Source: Palsa-504 sp050010815 | GTDB taxonomy: Bacteria; Actinomycetota; Actinomycetes; Streptosporangiales; Streptosporangiaceae | Length of the DNA: 18,423 bases | Assembly (NCBI GenBank): GCA_050010815.1 | Contig: JBEKKH010000078.1 | Span: 1-18,423 of the forward strand | Direction: 5' to 3' | Part shown: positions 1-7,799 of the stretch, piece after piece | Numbering within the stretch: position 1 is the stretch's first letter | How the letters are laid out: each line of letters starts with the position of its first letter | Position numbers and translations under genes: made by a program | The notes under the pieces: model-generated | Seen by the model: the letters and a program-made list of their open reading frames with translations, nothing else | What the model was told of the DNA's origin: nothing | The model's database searches: none

Positions 1-3000
1 GACATCCTCATCACCACACCGGAGTCGTTGTTCCTGCTGCTTACCTCGCAGGCCAGAGACACCCTGCGCGGGGTGGAAACGGTGATCGTCGACGAGGTGC
101 ACGCCGTGGCGGGCAACAAGCGCGGCGCGCACCTGGCGCTGTCTCTTGAACGCCTGGACGCCCTACGCAATCAGGACGGGCGCAGTCGGGACGGACGGAC
201 CCGGCCGGGGGGCACGGGGGACGGAATCCTCGCCGCCCAGCGGGTGGGCCTGTCCGCCACGGTGCGGCCGGCCGAGGAGGTCGCGACCTTCCTGGGCGGC
301 AGCCGCACGGTCACCATCGTCCAGCCGCCCAGTCCCAAGCGCATCGAGCTGCAGGTCGTCGTCCCGGTCGAGGACATGACGGAGCTGGACACCGGGCCGG
401 CCCGCGGCACCGGGGACGACGGCGATGGCCTCAGCAACCCGGCGCCCCGGCGCTCCATCTGGCCGCACGTCGAGGAGCGGGTGCTCGACCTGATCGAGCA
501 GCACAAGTCCACGATCGTGTTCGCGAACTCACGACGGCTCGCCGAGCGCCTGTGCGGCCGGCTGAACGAGCTGGCGGCGGAGCGGGCCGAGGCGGCCGAG
601 GAAGCCCGCGCGGCTAGCGTCAACGCCCCGGGCGGGCGGGGCGGCCATGGCCCGGCCGAGCTGATGGCGCAGGCAGGCGTGGCGGCGGGCGCGCCGGCCG
701 AGGTCGCCCGGGCGCACCACGGCTCGGTGTCGCGGCTGGAACGCGCCGAGATCGAAGAGGCGCTCAAGGCCGGCCGGCTGCCCGCCGTGGTCGCGACGTC
801 CAGCCTGGAACTCGGCATCGACATGGGCGCGGTGGACCTGGTTATCCAGGTCGAGGCGCCGCCCTCGGTGGCCAGCGGCCTGCAGCGGGTCGGCCGGGCC
901 GGGCACAACGTGGGCGACATCTCGCGCGGCATCATTTTTCCCAAGTACCAGGGCGACCTGGTCCAGTCGGCCGTCGTCGCCGAACGCATGCGGGCCGGCG
1001 AGATCGAAGAGCTGAAGATCCCGCACAACCCGCTCGATGTACTGGCTCAGCAGATCGTCGCGATGACGGCCGTCGACGACTGGGTGGTCGACGAACTCGA
1101 GGCCACGGTCCGCAAGGCCGCTCCGTTCGGCGGGCTGACCAGGGGAATCCTCGAAGCGGTGCTGGACATGCTGGCCGGGCGTTATCCCAGTGAGGAGTTC
1201 GCCGGCCTGCGACCGCGCATCGTCTGGGACCGGGTGGCGGGGACCATCAGGGCCCGGCCCGGCGCGCAGCGGCTCGCCGTGACCAACGGCGGCACGATCC
1301 CGGACCGGGGCCTCTTCGGCGTGTTCCTAGCCACGGACAGCGGCGGCTCTGCTGGCTCTGACCGGCAGCCGCGGCGCGTCGGGGAACTCGACGAGGAGAT
1401 GGTATACGAATCGCGGGTCGGCGACGTCTTCGTGCTCGGCGCCAGCTCGTGGCGGATCGAAGACATCACGCCGGATCGCGTGCTGGTCACGCCCGCCCCC
1501 GGCCAGGCCGGCAAGCTGCCGTTCTGGCACGGCGACACCCCGGGCCGCCCGGCCGAGCTCGGCCGCGCGATCGGAGTGGCCTGCCGGGAGCTGGCCGCGG
1601 CCGCGGAACCGGACGCGACCAGGAAGCTACAGCAGGCCGGCCTGGACGAGCTGGCGGCCCGGAACCTGATCAAGTACCTGGCCGACCAGCGCGCGGCCAC
1701 CGGGTACGTGCCCGACGACCGGACCCTGGTGCTCGAGCGGTTCCGCGATGAGCTCGGCGACTGGCGGGTCGTGCTGCACAGCCCGTACGGTGACCGGGTG
1801 CACGCGCCGTGGGCGCTGGCCATCGCGGCCCGGCTGCGTGAGCGGTACGGCGGGATGGACGTGCAGGCCCTGCACACCGACGACGGCATCATCATCCGGG
1901 TGCCGGACTCCGACGAACCGCCGCCGAGCGGAATCGCGCTGCTCGACCCCGACGAGATCGGCGATCTCATCACCGCCGAGGTCGGCGCGAGCGCGCTGTT
2001 CGCCTCCAGGTTCCGCGAGTGCGCCAGCCGGGCGCTGCTGCTGCCGCGCCGCCAGCCGGGCCGCCGCACGCCGCTGTGGCAGCAGCGGCAGCGCTCCGCC
2101 CAGCTGCTCGAGGTGGCGAGCCGGTACCCGGCGTTCCCGATCGTGCTCGAGACGGTCCGGGAGTGCCTGCGTGACGTCTTCGACGTGCCCGCGCTGACCG
2201 GCCTGCTGCGGGACATCGCCGCCCGGCGGATCAGGATCGTCGAGGTCGAGACGGCTACCCCGAGTCCGTTCGGCAAATCTTTGCTGTTCCGGTACGTCGG
2301 GGCGTTCATGTACGAGGGCGACGCGCCGCTGGCCGAACGCCGCGCGCAGGCGCTGTCGCTGGACCCCGCCCTGCTGGCCGAGCTGCTCGGCCAGGACGGG
2401 CTGCGCGAGCTGCTCGACCCGGCCGTCATCGCGGAGGTCGAACGTGACCTGCAGCACCTGTCGGCGGCCCGGCGCTGCCGTGACGTCGAGGGGGTCGCCG
2501 ATCTGCTCCGTACCACCGGGCCGCTAACGGCGCAGGAGGTAACGGACAGGTGCGCCGACGGCGCTGCCGCGGCCGACTGGCTGGCCGACCTGGCGGCGGC
2601 CCGGCGCGGCATCCAGGTGCGGATCGCCGGGCAGCCGATGTGGGCCGCGATCGAGGACGCCGGCCGCCTACGCGACGCGCTCGGGGTGCCACTGCCGGTC
2701 GGCATCCCCGAGGCCTTCACCGAGCCGGTCGCCGACCCGCTGGGCGACCTGGTCGCCAGGTACGCGCGGACGCACGGCCCGTTCACGGCCGACGCGCTGG
2801 CCGGACGGTACGGGCTCGGGGTGGCCGTGGTCACGCTGACGCTGCGGCGGCTCACGGCGGCCGGCCGGGTGGTCGAAGGAGAGTTCCTGCCCGCCGGGCA
2901 GGCCGCGGCCGGCAGTCAGCTGGCCGCAGCCAGAGGTACCGAATGGTGCGACGCCGAGGTGCTGCGGCTGCTGCGGCGCAGGTGCCTGGCCCGGCTGCGC

Positions 3001-4434
3001 AAGGAGGCGGAGCCGGTGCCACCCGAGGTGCTGGCCCGGTTCCTGCCCGCCTGGCACGGGATCGGCACGCAGGGCCCGGGCGGGTCGCGGCGGCGAGCCG
3101 ACGCGGGTTCGGTGCTCGAGGTGCTTGAGCGGCTGGCCGGGGTGCCCGTCCCCGCGTCCGCGCTGGAAACGCTGGTGCTGCCCGGGCGGGTGCCCGGCTA
3201 CTCCCCCGCCCTGCTGGACGAGCTGACCTCGGCCGGGGAGATCGTCTGGTCCGGTGCGGGCGCCCTGCCCGGCGGCGACGGCTGGCTGGTGCTGGCGCCC
3301 GCCGATAGCGCGCCGCTGCTATTGCCCGAGCCGGGCGAGGTCACCATGACCCCCGTGCACACCGCGGTCCTGGAGGTGCTCGGCGGCGGCGGAGCGCTAT
3401 TCTTCCGCATGCTCAGCGACCGGGTCGCGGCCCGGCTGGCTGGCGAGGGGCTGACCCGCGACCAGCCGGGGGACAGCCCGGCGCGGCCCGATGACAACGA
3501 GGTCGCGGCGGCGATCTGGGACCTGGTATGGGCCGGGCTGCTCACCAACGACACGCTGACCCCGCTCCGGCTGGTCCTGGGCGGCCAGCCCCGCCGGGCG
3601 GCCGCGCCCGCTCGGCCCGTGCCGCGGCCGCGCCCAGGCGGACCGGGGCGCAGGTACAACTTCGGCCGGCCGTCGATGCCGACACGCACCGGTCCGCCCA
3701 CGGTCAGCGGCCGGTGGTCCCTGCTTCCCGGTCGGGGCCCGCTCGCGGGTTCCGGTTCCGGTCCGGGCGAGGTGGACCCGACCATGCGGGCGCACGCACT
3801 CGCGCTGACCCTGCTCGAGCGGCACGGCGTGCTGACCAGGGGCGCGGTGGCCGCCGAGCGGATCACCGGCGGCTTCGCCGCGGTCTACCCGGTGCTGCGC
3901 GCGATGGAGGAGGCCGGCCAGTGCCGCCGCGGTTACTTCGTCGAGGGCCTGGGCGGAGCGCAGTTCGCGCTGCCCGGAGCGGTGGACCGGATGCGCGCCC
4001 TCGCCGAGCCGCCCCGGCCAACCGTCTTGGGCCAGCAAGCTTCCATTTCGGCCGAACGGGCCGTGGTGCTCGCGGCGGCCGATCCGGCTCAGCCGTACGG
4101 GGCGGCGCTGGGCTGGCCCGACCGCCCGGGTGAGACGCCGGCCTCTCACCGGCCCGGCCGCAAGGCGGGGGCGCTCACCGTGCTGGTCGACGGATCGCTG
4201 GTCCTGTACGTCGAACGCGGCGGGCGGACCTTGCTGTCCTGGACCGATGACGGCGAGGTGCTGGCCCCGGCCACGGCCGCGCTGGCCGCCGCCGTCCGGG
4301 CGGGCGCGCTCGGACGGCTGACCGTGGAACGCGCCGACGGCGAGCGGGCCGGCGGTGATTCCCCGCTGACCCAGGCCCTGGAGACCGCCGGCTTCCGGCC
4401 CACGCCGCGGGGCCTGCGGCTACGCGCCAGCTGA
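1..4434 (+). CDS. lhr: Lhr-family ATP-dependent DNA helicase, 5' end missing
   Basis: Superfamily 2 helicase of the Lhr (large helicase-related) type, an ATP-driven 3'-5' DNA translocase linked to DNA repair. The reading frame is open from base 1, so the gene starts before the window; 1477 codons are visible. Numbering from base 1: Ia-like ILITTPESL at residues 2-10, motif II DEVH at 31-34, motif III SAT at 85-87, motif IV (TIVFANSRR) near 170, motif V (LGIDMG) near 271-276 and motif VI QRVGRAG at 295-301. Beyond these come the winged-helix/Lhr core and the long C-terminal domain typical of 1500-residue Lhr proteins, including a Pro/Arg/Gly-rich linker near 1200-1260 and the RRGYFVEGLGGAQFALPG stretch. 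Only the N-terminal part with the Walker A motif (roughly 150-180 residues, estimated from family length) should be missing. Identification is strong; any role in this strain is inferred from the family. Confidence 0.96.
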   Translation, partial: DILITTPESLFLLLTSQARDTLRGVETVIVDEVHAVAGNKRGAHLALSLERLDALRNQDGRSRDGRTRPGGTGDGILAAQRVGLSATVRPAEEVATFLGGSRTVTIVQPPSPKRIELQVVVPVEDMTELDTGPARGTGDDGDGLSNPAPRRSIWPHVEERVLDLIEQHKSTIVFANSRRLAERLCGRLNELAAERAEAAEEARAASVNAPGGRGGHGPAELMAQAGVAAGAPAEVARAHHGSVSRLERAEIEEALKAGRLPAVVATSSLELGIDMGAVDLVIQVEAPPSVASGLQRVGRAGHNVGDISRGIIFPKYQGDLVQSAVVAERMRAGEIEELKIPHNPLDVLAQQIVAMTAVDDWVVDELEATVRKAAPFGGLTRGILEAVLDMLAGRYPSEEFAGLRPRIVWDRVAGTIRARPGAQRLAVTNGGTIPDRGLFGVFLATDSGGSAGSDRQPRRVGELDEEMVYESRVGDVFVLGASSWRIEDITPDRVLVTPAPGQAGKLPFWHGDTPGRPAELGRAIGVACRELAAAAEPDATRKLQQAGLDELAARNLIKYLADQRAATGYVPDDRTLVLERFRDELGDWRVVLHSPYGDRVHAPWALAIAARLRERYGGMDVQALHTDDGIIIRVPDSDEPPPSGIALLDPDEIGDLITAEVGASALFASRFRECASRALLLPRRQPGRRTPLWQQRQRSAQLLEVASRYPAFPIVLETVRECLRDVFDVPALTGLLRDIAARRIRIVEVETATPSPFGKSLLFRYVGAFMYEGDAPLAERRAQALSLDPALLAELLGQDGLRELLDPAVIAEVERDLQHLSAARRCRDVEGVADLLRTTGPLTAQEVTDRCADGAAAADWLADLAAARRGIQVRIAGQPMWAAIEDAGRLRDALGVPLPVGIPEAFTEPVADPLGDLVARYARTHGPFTADALAGRYGLGVAVVTLTLRRLTAAGRVVEGEFLPAGQAAAGSQLAAARGTEWCDAEVLRLLRRRCLARLRKEAEPVPPEVLARFLPAWHGIGTQGPGGSRRRADAGSVLEVLERLAGVPVPASALETLVLPGRVPGYSPALLDELTSAGEIVWSGAGALPGGDGWLVLAPADSAPLLLPEPGEVTMTPVHTAVLEVLGGGGALFFRMLSDRVAARLAGEGLTRDQPGDSPARPDDNEVAAAIWDLVWAGLLTNDTLTPLRLVLGGQPRRAAAPARPVPRPRPGGPGRRYNFGRPSMPTRTGPPTVSGRWSLLPGRGPLAGSGSGPGEVDPTMRAHALALTLLERHGVLTRGAVAAERITGGFAAVYPVLRAMEEAGQCRRGYFVEGLGGAQFALPGAVDRMRALAEPPRPTVLGQQASISAERAVVLAAADPAQPYGAALGWPDRPGETPASHRPGRKAGALTVLVDGSLVLYVERGGRTLLSWTDDGEVLAPATAALAAAVRAGALGRLTVERADGERAGGDSPLTQALETAGFRPTPRGLRLRAS

Positions 4435-4459
4435 GCTTGGCCCAGGATCAGCTCAGCTG
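4428..4459. terminator. Inverted repeat between convergent genes, possible bidirectional terminator
   Basis: A perfect 9-bp inverted repeat, CAGCTGAGC (4428-4436) and GCTCAGCTG (4451-4459), separated by 14 bases. It covers the lhr stop codon and the end of the convergent repeat-protein remnant. There is no T-tract, which is common for actinobacterial terminators. The terminator role is inferred from position and symmetry only. Confidence 0.4.
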
Positions 4460-4933
4460 ATACGCCAGATTGTCCGTGGTACCGCCGTCGCTGGGGAAGT
4501 ACTCGCCGGTCGAGGTACAGGTCGTCACGGCGGTACAGGAGATCCCCAGCGGGAAGCTGTAGCCGTTCGGAGCCGGGGTGGACTCGATGGTCCAGGTGCT
4601 GCCGTTCCACCCCTCGGCCAGGGTCACGCCGCTCACGCCGCCGGAGTTGCCGATCGCGGTGCAGGAGATGGCCGACGGGCAGGACACCGCGCTGATCGAG
4701 GCCCCGCTGCCGCCCGGTATGGTCTGCTCGGACCACGCGGTGCCGTCCCACTCCTCGGCCAGGTTTTTGGCGCTATTGCTGGTGAAGGCGGTACCGACGG
4801 CGATGCACAGCGAGGTCGACGGGCACGACACGCCGGTGAATTCCCCGCCGTCCGCCAGGGCGGGAGTCGACTGGATGGCCCAGGCGGTGCCGTTCCACCG
4901 TTCCGCCAGCGTGGTGCCGGCGCTCTGGCGCAC
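4448..4933 (-). pseudogene. C-terminal remnant of a WNG-repeat secreted-type protein
   Basis: The 161 codons from a GTG at 4933 encode about three degenerate units of 47-50 residues. Each begins LAE(R/E/G)W(N/D)G and contains an (V/I)SC..(x)C.(A/S).G core: LAERWNGTAW ... GVSCPSTSLCIAVG, then LAEEWDGTAW ... AVSCPSAISCTAIG, then LAEGWNGSTW ... GISCTAVTTCTSTG. Such paired-cysteine, Trp/Gly-rich repeats occur in many copies in large exported actinobacterial proteins of unknown function, probably forming a propeller-like fold. Here the first unit begins only six residues after the nearest start. There is no signal peptide, and the frame upstream of 4933 (open to a stop at 5030-5032) shows no further repeats. 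I read it as the surviving 3' end of a longer gene. It could instead be a short expressed repeat protein with an unusual N-terminus. Confidence 0.55.
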
Positions 4934-5279
4934 GGGCAGGTGCCGTTTAACCCGGGCGCGCGTTCGCGTCCCCGCCCAGCGTGATTTGCTCGGTGGAACC
5001 GGGCTTTGGCGGGCCGGGTGGCCCTTGGCTTACTTGGTGCATTGCCGCCAAGCCTGGGTCCACCGCGATCTTTTCCTGGGCCGCCGCACCACGGGCACGG
5101 CGGTGTCATCCCATCCCGCCCGGGACCACAGGTACGGCGAGGCGGCAGGAGGACAGGCCGCTGTCACACTGCGGCGGGCATCGACCAGGGCGGGCCGCTC
5201 CAGACGTTGGTTCCGGGGCGCTGAATCGCCCCGTAATCGTTGCGCGTTTGTGCGACCGGGGCATGTCGCTGCGGGTTTG
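4934..5279. other. 346-bp stretch without a recognisable gene
   Basis: Between the WNG-repeat remnant and the end of the CGYCRR-motif protein. Small ORFs are open on both strands, but none shows a recognisable family, a convincing ribosome binding site or a conserved-looking motif. The segment around 4985-5050 is less G+C-rich than the flanking genes. It could be eroded 5' sequence of the repeat-protein gene; I see nothing definite in it. Confidence 0.5.
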
Positions 5280-5891
5280 CTACGAAGCGGTCGGGTGGAG
5301 CATGGGCTGGTAGCCGGCTGAGATTGCGGCGATGATCGCCGGGGGTGTCAGCACCTCGACGGGGCCGGACACGCCCATCCCGGCGCCGTAACCGGTCAGC
5401 GACCATGGTCGCAGCCGGCCGCCGATGAGCAGGCCCACGCCGCTAGCCGCCCGGATCATGACCCCGTCGGGCAACAGCCTGGCGTCCATGATGCGGGTGA
5501 CCTGGCGCCGTGACCGGCTGACACGCTCACGGTGCAGCACCGCGTCCATCTCGGGGGCCCGCGGCCTGCGGGTCAGCGACTTCGCCCGCTGCCAGGCCTC
5601 AGCGAAACCAAGGAAGTCGCGTCGGCGGCAGTACCCGCATGGCCGGTGCCCTGCGGCCAGCGCGGTCGCCTCATCGAGAAAGAACAGCGCCGTCCATCGG
5701 CCCGGCGGCATCGGATGGCGCCGGACATCCTTCCACTCCAGCACGCAGCAGATCCACGCGTTTGTCCGCCAGCGGCTCGCCCCGAGCTCACGGCCCTGCC
5801 CGTGCAGGCAGCCACGATTTCCCATCATCAAACCACGGGCTGGGTCCGCGACGATCTCACCCGTCGGCAACACCCGGTTCTGCAGCGGCAT
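5280..5891 (-). CDS. Conserved protein of unknown function with CGYCRR motif
   Basis: A 203-residue protein from the ATG at 5891. This start is preferred over the more distal one at 6026 because GAGG lies 8 bases upstream and the family begins near MPLQNRV. Recognisable blocks are PLQNRVLPTGEIVADPARG, then MGNRGCLHG, RWRTNAWICCVLEWK, RWTALFFLDEATALAAGHRP, CGYCRRRDF and FAEAW, with a variable C-terminal half. I recall this pattern in actinobacterial and alphaproteobacterial hypothetical proteins, but know of no assigned function. Four Cys residues (GNRGC, ICC and the CxxC of CGYC, plus nearby His) could bind a metal or act in redox chemistry, but that is inference. There is no signal peptide or membrane segment. 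It is divergent from the DUF4282 gene. Confidence 0.85.
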   Translation of the reverse strand: MPLQNRVLPTGEIVADPARGLMMGNRGCLHGQGRELGASRWRTNAWICCVLEWKDVRRHPMPPGRWTALFFLDEATALAAGHRPCGYCRRRDFLGFAEAWQRAKSLTRRPRAPEMDAVLHRERVSRSRRQVTRIMDARLLPDGVMIRAASGVGLLIGGRLRPWSLTGYGAGMGVSGPVEVLTPPAIIAAISAGYQPMLHPTAS

Positions 5892-5949
5892 TATCCCATC
5901 CTCGCCCACGAGTACGACACGGCCAAGCCGAGAGGCGGGGTGCGGCGGG

Positions 5950-6060
5950 TCAGTTCGGCCTAGCCGGCCTATTACTATTCCGTAGACCAAAGCTGGCCAT
6001 CTCGCGGCAGTGCTGGCACGTCTCATCCTTGTGATGAACGGCCGCGCAGGCCACCGCCAT
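5950..6060 (-). CDS. Possible 36-residue CxxC small protein
   Basis: A short frame from ATG at 6060 to a stop at 5950, with AGGGAAG eight bases before the start. It encodes a peptide containing AVHHKDETCQHCREM, i.e. paired His and a CxxC, which could form a small zinc site. It lies 58 bp upstream of the CGYCRR protein on the same strand, so it could be a leader cistron of that gene. It also lies in the divergent promoter region of the DUF4282 gene, and 36 codons can be open by chance in this G+C-rich DNA. Low confidence. Confidence 0.2.
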   Translation of the reverse strand: MAVACAAVHHKDETCQHCREMASFGLRNSNRPARPN

Positions 6061-6084
6061 GTGACGTGCTTCCCTGGGGAGACA

Positions 6085-6813
6085 ATGACCGAACAACCAC
6101 CAAGCCAGGGCTACCCGGATGACTGGAGCCGCGGCGGCTACGTTCCCGGCGAGCAGTACTACGACTCGGGAGCGGGTTCTTCCCGGCCCGGCCAGGCCGC
6201 GGCCGGTCCCGGCCGGCCCGGCGTGCCCGGAGCCGGGACACCCGGTCCGGGGAACGCCGGGCCGGGAGCAGGCGGTCAAGCGGCAAGCGGTGCGGCCGCG
6301 GGGCCGGGGATGCCGACGGCGCCGCTCTGGCAGGCCGCGTCGCAGGGAGCATCGGGCCAGGGATCCGCCCAGCAACGCGGACGGCAGCCGGGGGCGCCGC
6401 CGCCTGGGGCATTTCAGCAGGGACTGCCGCAACACGGGCCCGCGCAACACGGAGCGGCGCAACACGGACCGGCGCAACACGGAGCGGCGCCACCAGGACT
6501 GGCGCAACAAGGGGCCGACTCGAAGGGCTTCTTCGGCGCGCTGTTCGACTTCAGCTTCACGTCGTTCGTGACCACCCGGATCATCAAGGTGCTCTACGCC
6601 CTGATCCTGGTCCTGGCCGTGCTGAGCGCGCTGCTTTTCACAATCACCATGTTCAGGGTGAACGCGGTCCTCGGCCTGCTGACGCTGATCATCGGCGATC
6701 CGCTGTTCATTATCATCGTCATGGCGTTCTGGCGTCTGGTGCTTGAGTCCTTCGTGGTGGTGTTCCGGATCGCCGAGGACGTGCGGGCCCTGCGGGAACG
6801 CGGCAGCCGCTAG
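6085..6813 (+). CDS. DUF4282 domain-containing membrane protein
   Basis: A 242-residue protein. The ATG at 6085 is chosen because GGGGAG lies just upstream (6076-6081) and the product then begins MTEQPPSQGYP, a normal hydrophilic start; an upstream TTG at 6010 would add 25 unlikely residues. Residues 1-145 are low-complexity Pro/Gly/Ala/Gln-rich and presumably disordered. They are followed by FFGALFDFSFTSFVTTRII, the signature of DUF4282 (Pfam PF14110). Two hydrophobic segments follow, near 165-188 and 195-222, then a short charged tail (RIAEDVRALRERG), all consistent with a small two-pass membrane protein with a long cytoplasmic N-terminal tail. Function is unknown for the family. It is convergent with the tetR-type gene. 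Confidence 0.9.
   Translation: MTEQPPSQGYPDDWSRGGYVPGEQYYDSGAGSSRPGQAAAGPGRPGVPGAGTPGPGNAGPGAGGQAASGAAAGPGMPTAPLWQAASQGASGQGSAQQRGRQPGAPPPGAFQQGLPQHGPAQHGAAQHGPAQHGAAPPGLAQQGADSKGFFGALFDFSFTSFVTTRIIKVLYALILVLAVLSALLFTITMFRVNAVLGLLTLIIGDPLFIIIVMAFWRLVLESFVVVFRIAEDVRALRERGSR
6427..6516 (+). repeat. 15-bp tandem repeat (six units) inside the DUF4282 gene
   Basis: Six consecutive 15-bp units; the best conserved are at 6442-6456, 6457-6471 and 6472-6486 (GCGCAACACGGAGCG or GCGCAACACGGACCG). They encode the pentapeptide AQHG(A/P) and its variants. Units at both ends are degenerate. The repeat is in frame, so copy-number change would alter only the length of the disordered tail. Confidence 0.85.
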
Positions 6814-6844
6814 CTGTCACGGCGTTAACCGGATCGCCAGCTAG
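6810..6844. terminator. Inverted repeat between convergent DUF4282 and TetR genes
   Basis: CTAGCTG (6810-6816) pairs with CAGCTAG (6838-6844), and GCG/CGC inside (6822-6824/6835-6837) can extend the hairpin across a bulge. It spans the DUF4282 stop codon and sits 13 bp from the end of the convergent regulator gene. The role as a bidirectional terminator is inferred; no T-tract is present. Confidence 0.35.
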
Positions 6845-6857
6845 GCATCGGCGAAGA

Positions 6858-7625
6858 TCACTCGGCGTCAGCCGGGCGGGGATCGGCCGGAAGCTCTCCT
6901 ATAGCGTGCGCCCCGCGCATCGCCAGAGCTTCCTCGCGCGTCATAGGCTGCCGGCCAGGTGCCGCTCCCTGGCCGGGTCGCGAGGGCGCTCCGGCCGCTG
7001 GACCGGCTAGGCCATAGAGCAGCAGGCCGGTGAGGGTGTCCAGGATGTCCGGATCGGAGTAGGCCGGCCGAGCTTGCGCTTGCCCCAGTCCGGCCCCAGA
7101 GTCCGCTGGGAGTAGCGCGTAGGCCAGCATCGACAGCATCCCGCCCATCGCCGCCGCGATGAGCGTGGGGTCACCGGGCAACTGCTGCCCCCTCCCCCGC
7201 AGGTACTCAAGGTGCTCGCGGAGCACTACCGTGTCTCCGGCTAGCTGCGCCCATAGCGCACCGGAGGCCGGCCCGGCGGCCATCGCCGACTCGAACAAGG
7301 CGATCATGACCGGGCGGTTATCGCGCATCACATTCCAGGCCACGGCTAGGTGATCGCGCAGCTGGGCAGGCTCGGTGAGGTCGTGCGGCGGGTGCTCACC
7401 TGAGTCGAACTGGGCGCCCGCCTGCTTGTGCATGTCCGCGAGGAGTATTCGCAGCAGGTCTTCCTTGCCGGCGAAGTGCTCGTAGAAGGACCCGGTGGCC
7501 CGGCCCGCGGCCGCCGTGATGTCCGTGATCTTGGTGTTCAGGTATCCACGTTCGGCGAAGAGACGCCGGGCTGCCGCCTTCAGCGCCTCTTCGGTTTCAG
7601 CCGCCCTGACCTTCCGCACTCCCAT
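6858..7625 (-). CDS. TetR/AcrR-family transcriptional regulator
   Basis: A 255-residue protein from the ATG at 7625, with a good GGGAGGGAA ribosome binding site. The N-terminal 55 residues are a standard TetR DNA-binding domain: KAAARRLFAERGY, then TKITDITAAAGRATGSFYEHFAGKEDLL, with the recognition helix in TGSFYEHF. The C-terminal 190 residues are the ligand-binding/dimerisation region, which is family-variable and does not reveal the ligand; the tail after about 215 is Pro/Gly/Ala-rich. It is transcribed away from the FAD monooxygenase gene across a 174-bp palindrome-bearing region, the classic arrangement for a repressor controlling itself and its neighbour. The ligand is probably related to the monooxygenase substrate (inference). 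Confidence 0.93.
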   Translation of the reverse strand: MGVRKVRAAETEEALKAAARRLFAERGYLNTKITDITAAAGRATGSFYEHFAGKEDLLRILLADMHKQAGAQFDSGEHPPHDLTEPAQLRDHLAVAWNVMRDNRPVMIALFESAMAAGPASGALWAQLAGDTVVLREHLEYLRGRGQQLPGDPTLIAAAMGGMLSMLAYALLPADSGAGLGQAQARPAYSDPDILDTLTGLLLYGLAGPAAGAPSRPGQGAAPGRQPMTREEALAMRGAHAIGELPADPRPADAE

Positions 7626-7684
7626 GACTTCCCTCCCCTTCCGCCCACTGGACCTTATTCGCTTGACGGCCCGCCCACGTGCCG

Positions 7685-7732
7685 ATCATACTGAACCAAG
7701 ATTCACTGAAAATTGGTTCGGTGAACTTATCT
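7685..7732. promoter_or_regulatory. Divergent promoter/operator region of the TetR and FAD-monooxygenase genes
   Basis: A notably AT-rich island. GAACCAA (7693-7699) and TTGGTTC (7713-7719) form a 7-bp inverted repeat with a 13-base spacer. TTCA-C-TGAA (7702-7710) is a palindrome at its centre, and GTTC/GAAC (7716-7719/7723-7726) adds an overlapping one. For the leftward gene, TATGAT (complement of 7685-7690) with TTTTCA 16 bases upstream (complement of 7707-7712) is a good -10/-35 pair overlapping the palindrome. For the rightward gene, TTATCT (7727-7732) with TTCACT at 7702-7707 is a weaker candidate. An operator for the adjacent TetR protein is inferred. Confidence 0.55.
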
Positions 7733-7799
7733 TCAAAGACGGCATGCAAACAGTAGCGATGGGGTGGATCAGGACGCCAGTAACGGTGGGTGGATCAGG

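Noticed and set aside
1182..2855. Long open frame on the minus strand (557 codons) opposite the helicase gene
   Set aside because: It is antisense to a clear Lhr coding sequence, is Ser/Arg/Pro-rich without any family pattern, and is a typical G+C-rich shadow frame.
4981..5313. Plus-strand frame of 110 codons in the gene-free stretch
   Set aside because: It overlaps the end of the well-supported minus-strand gene, and its translation has no recognisable pattern.
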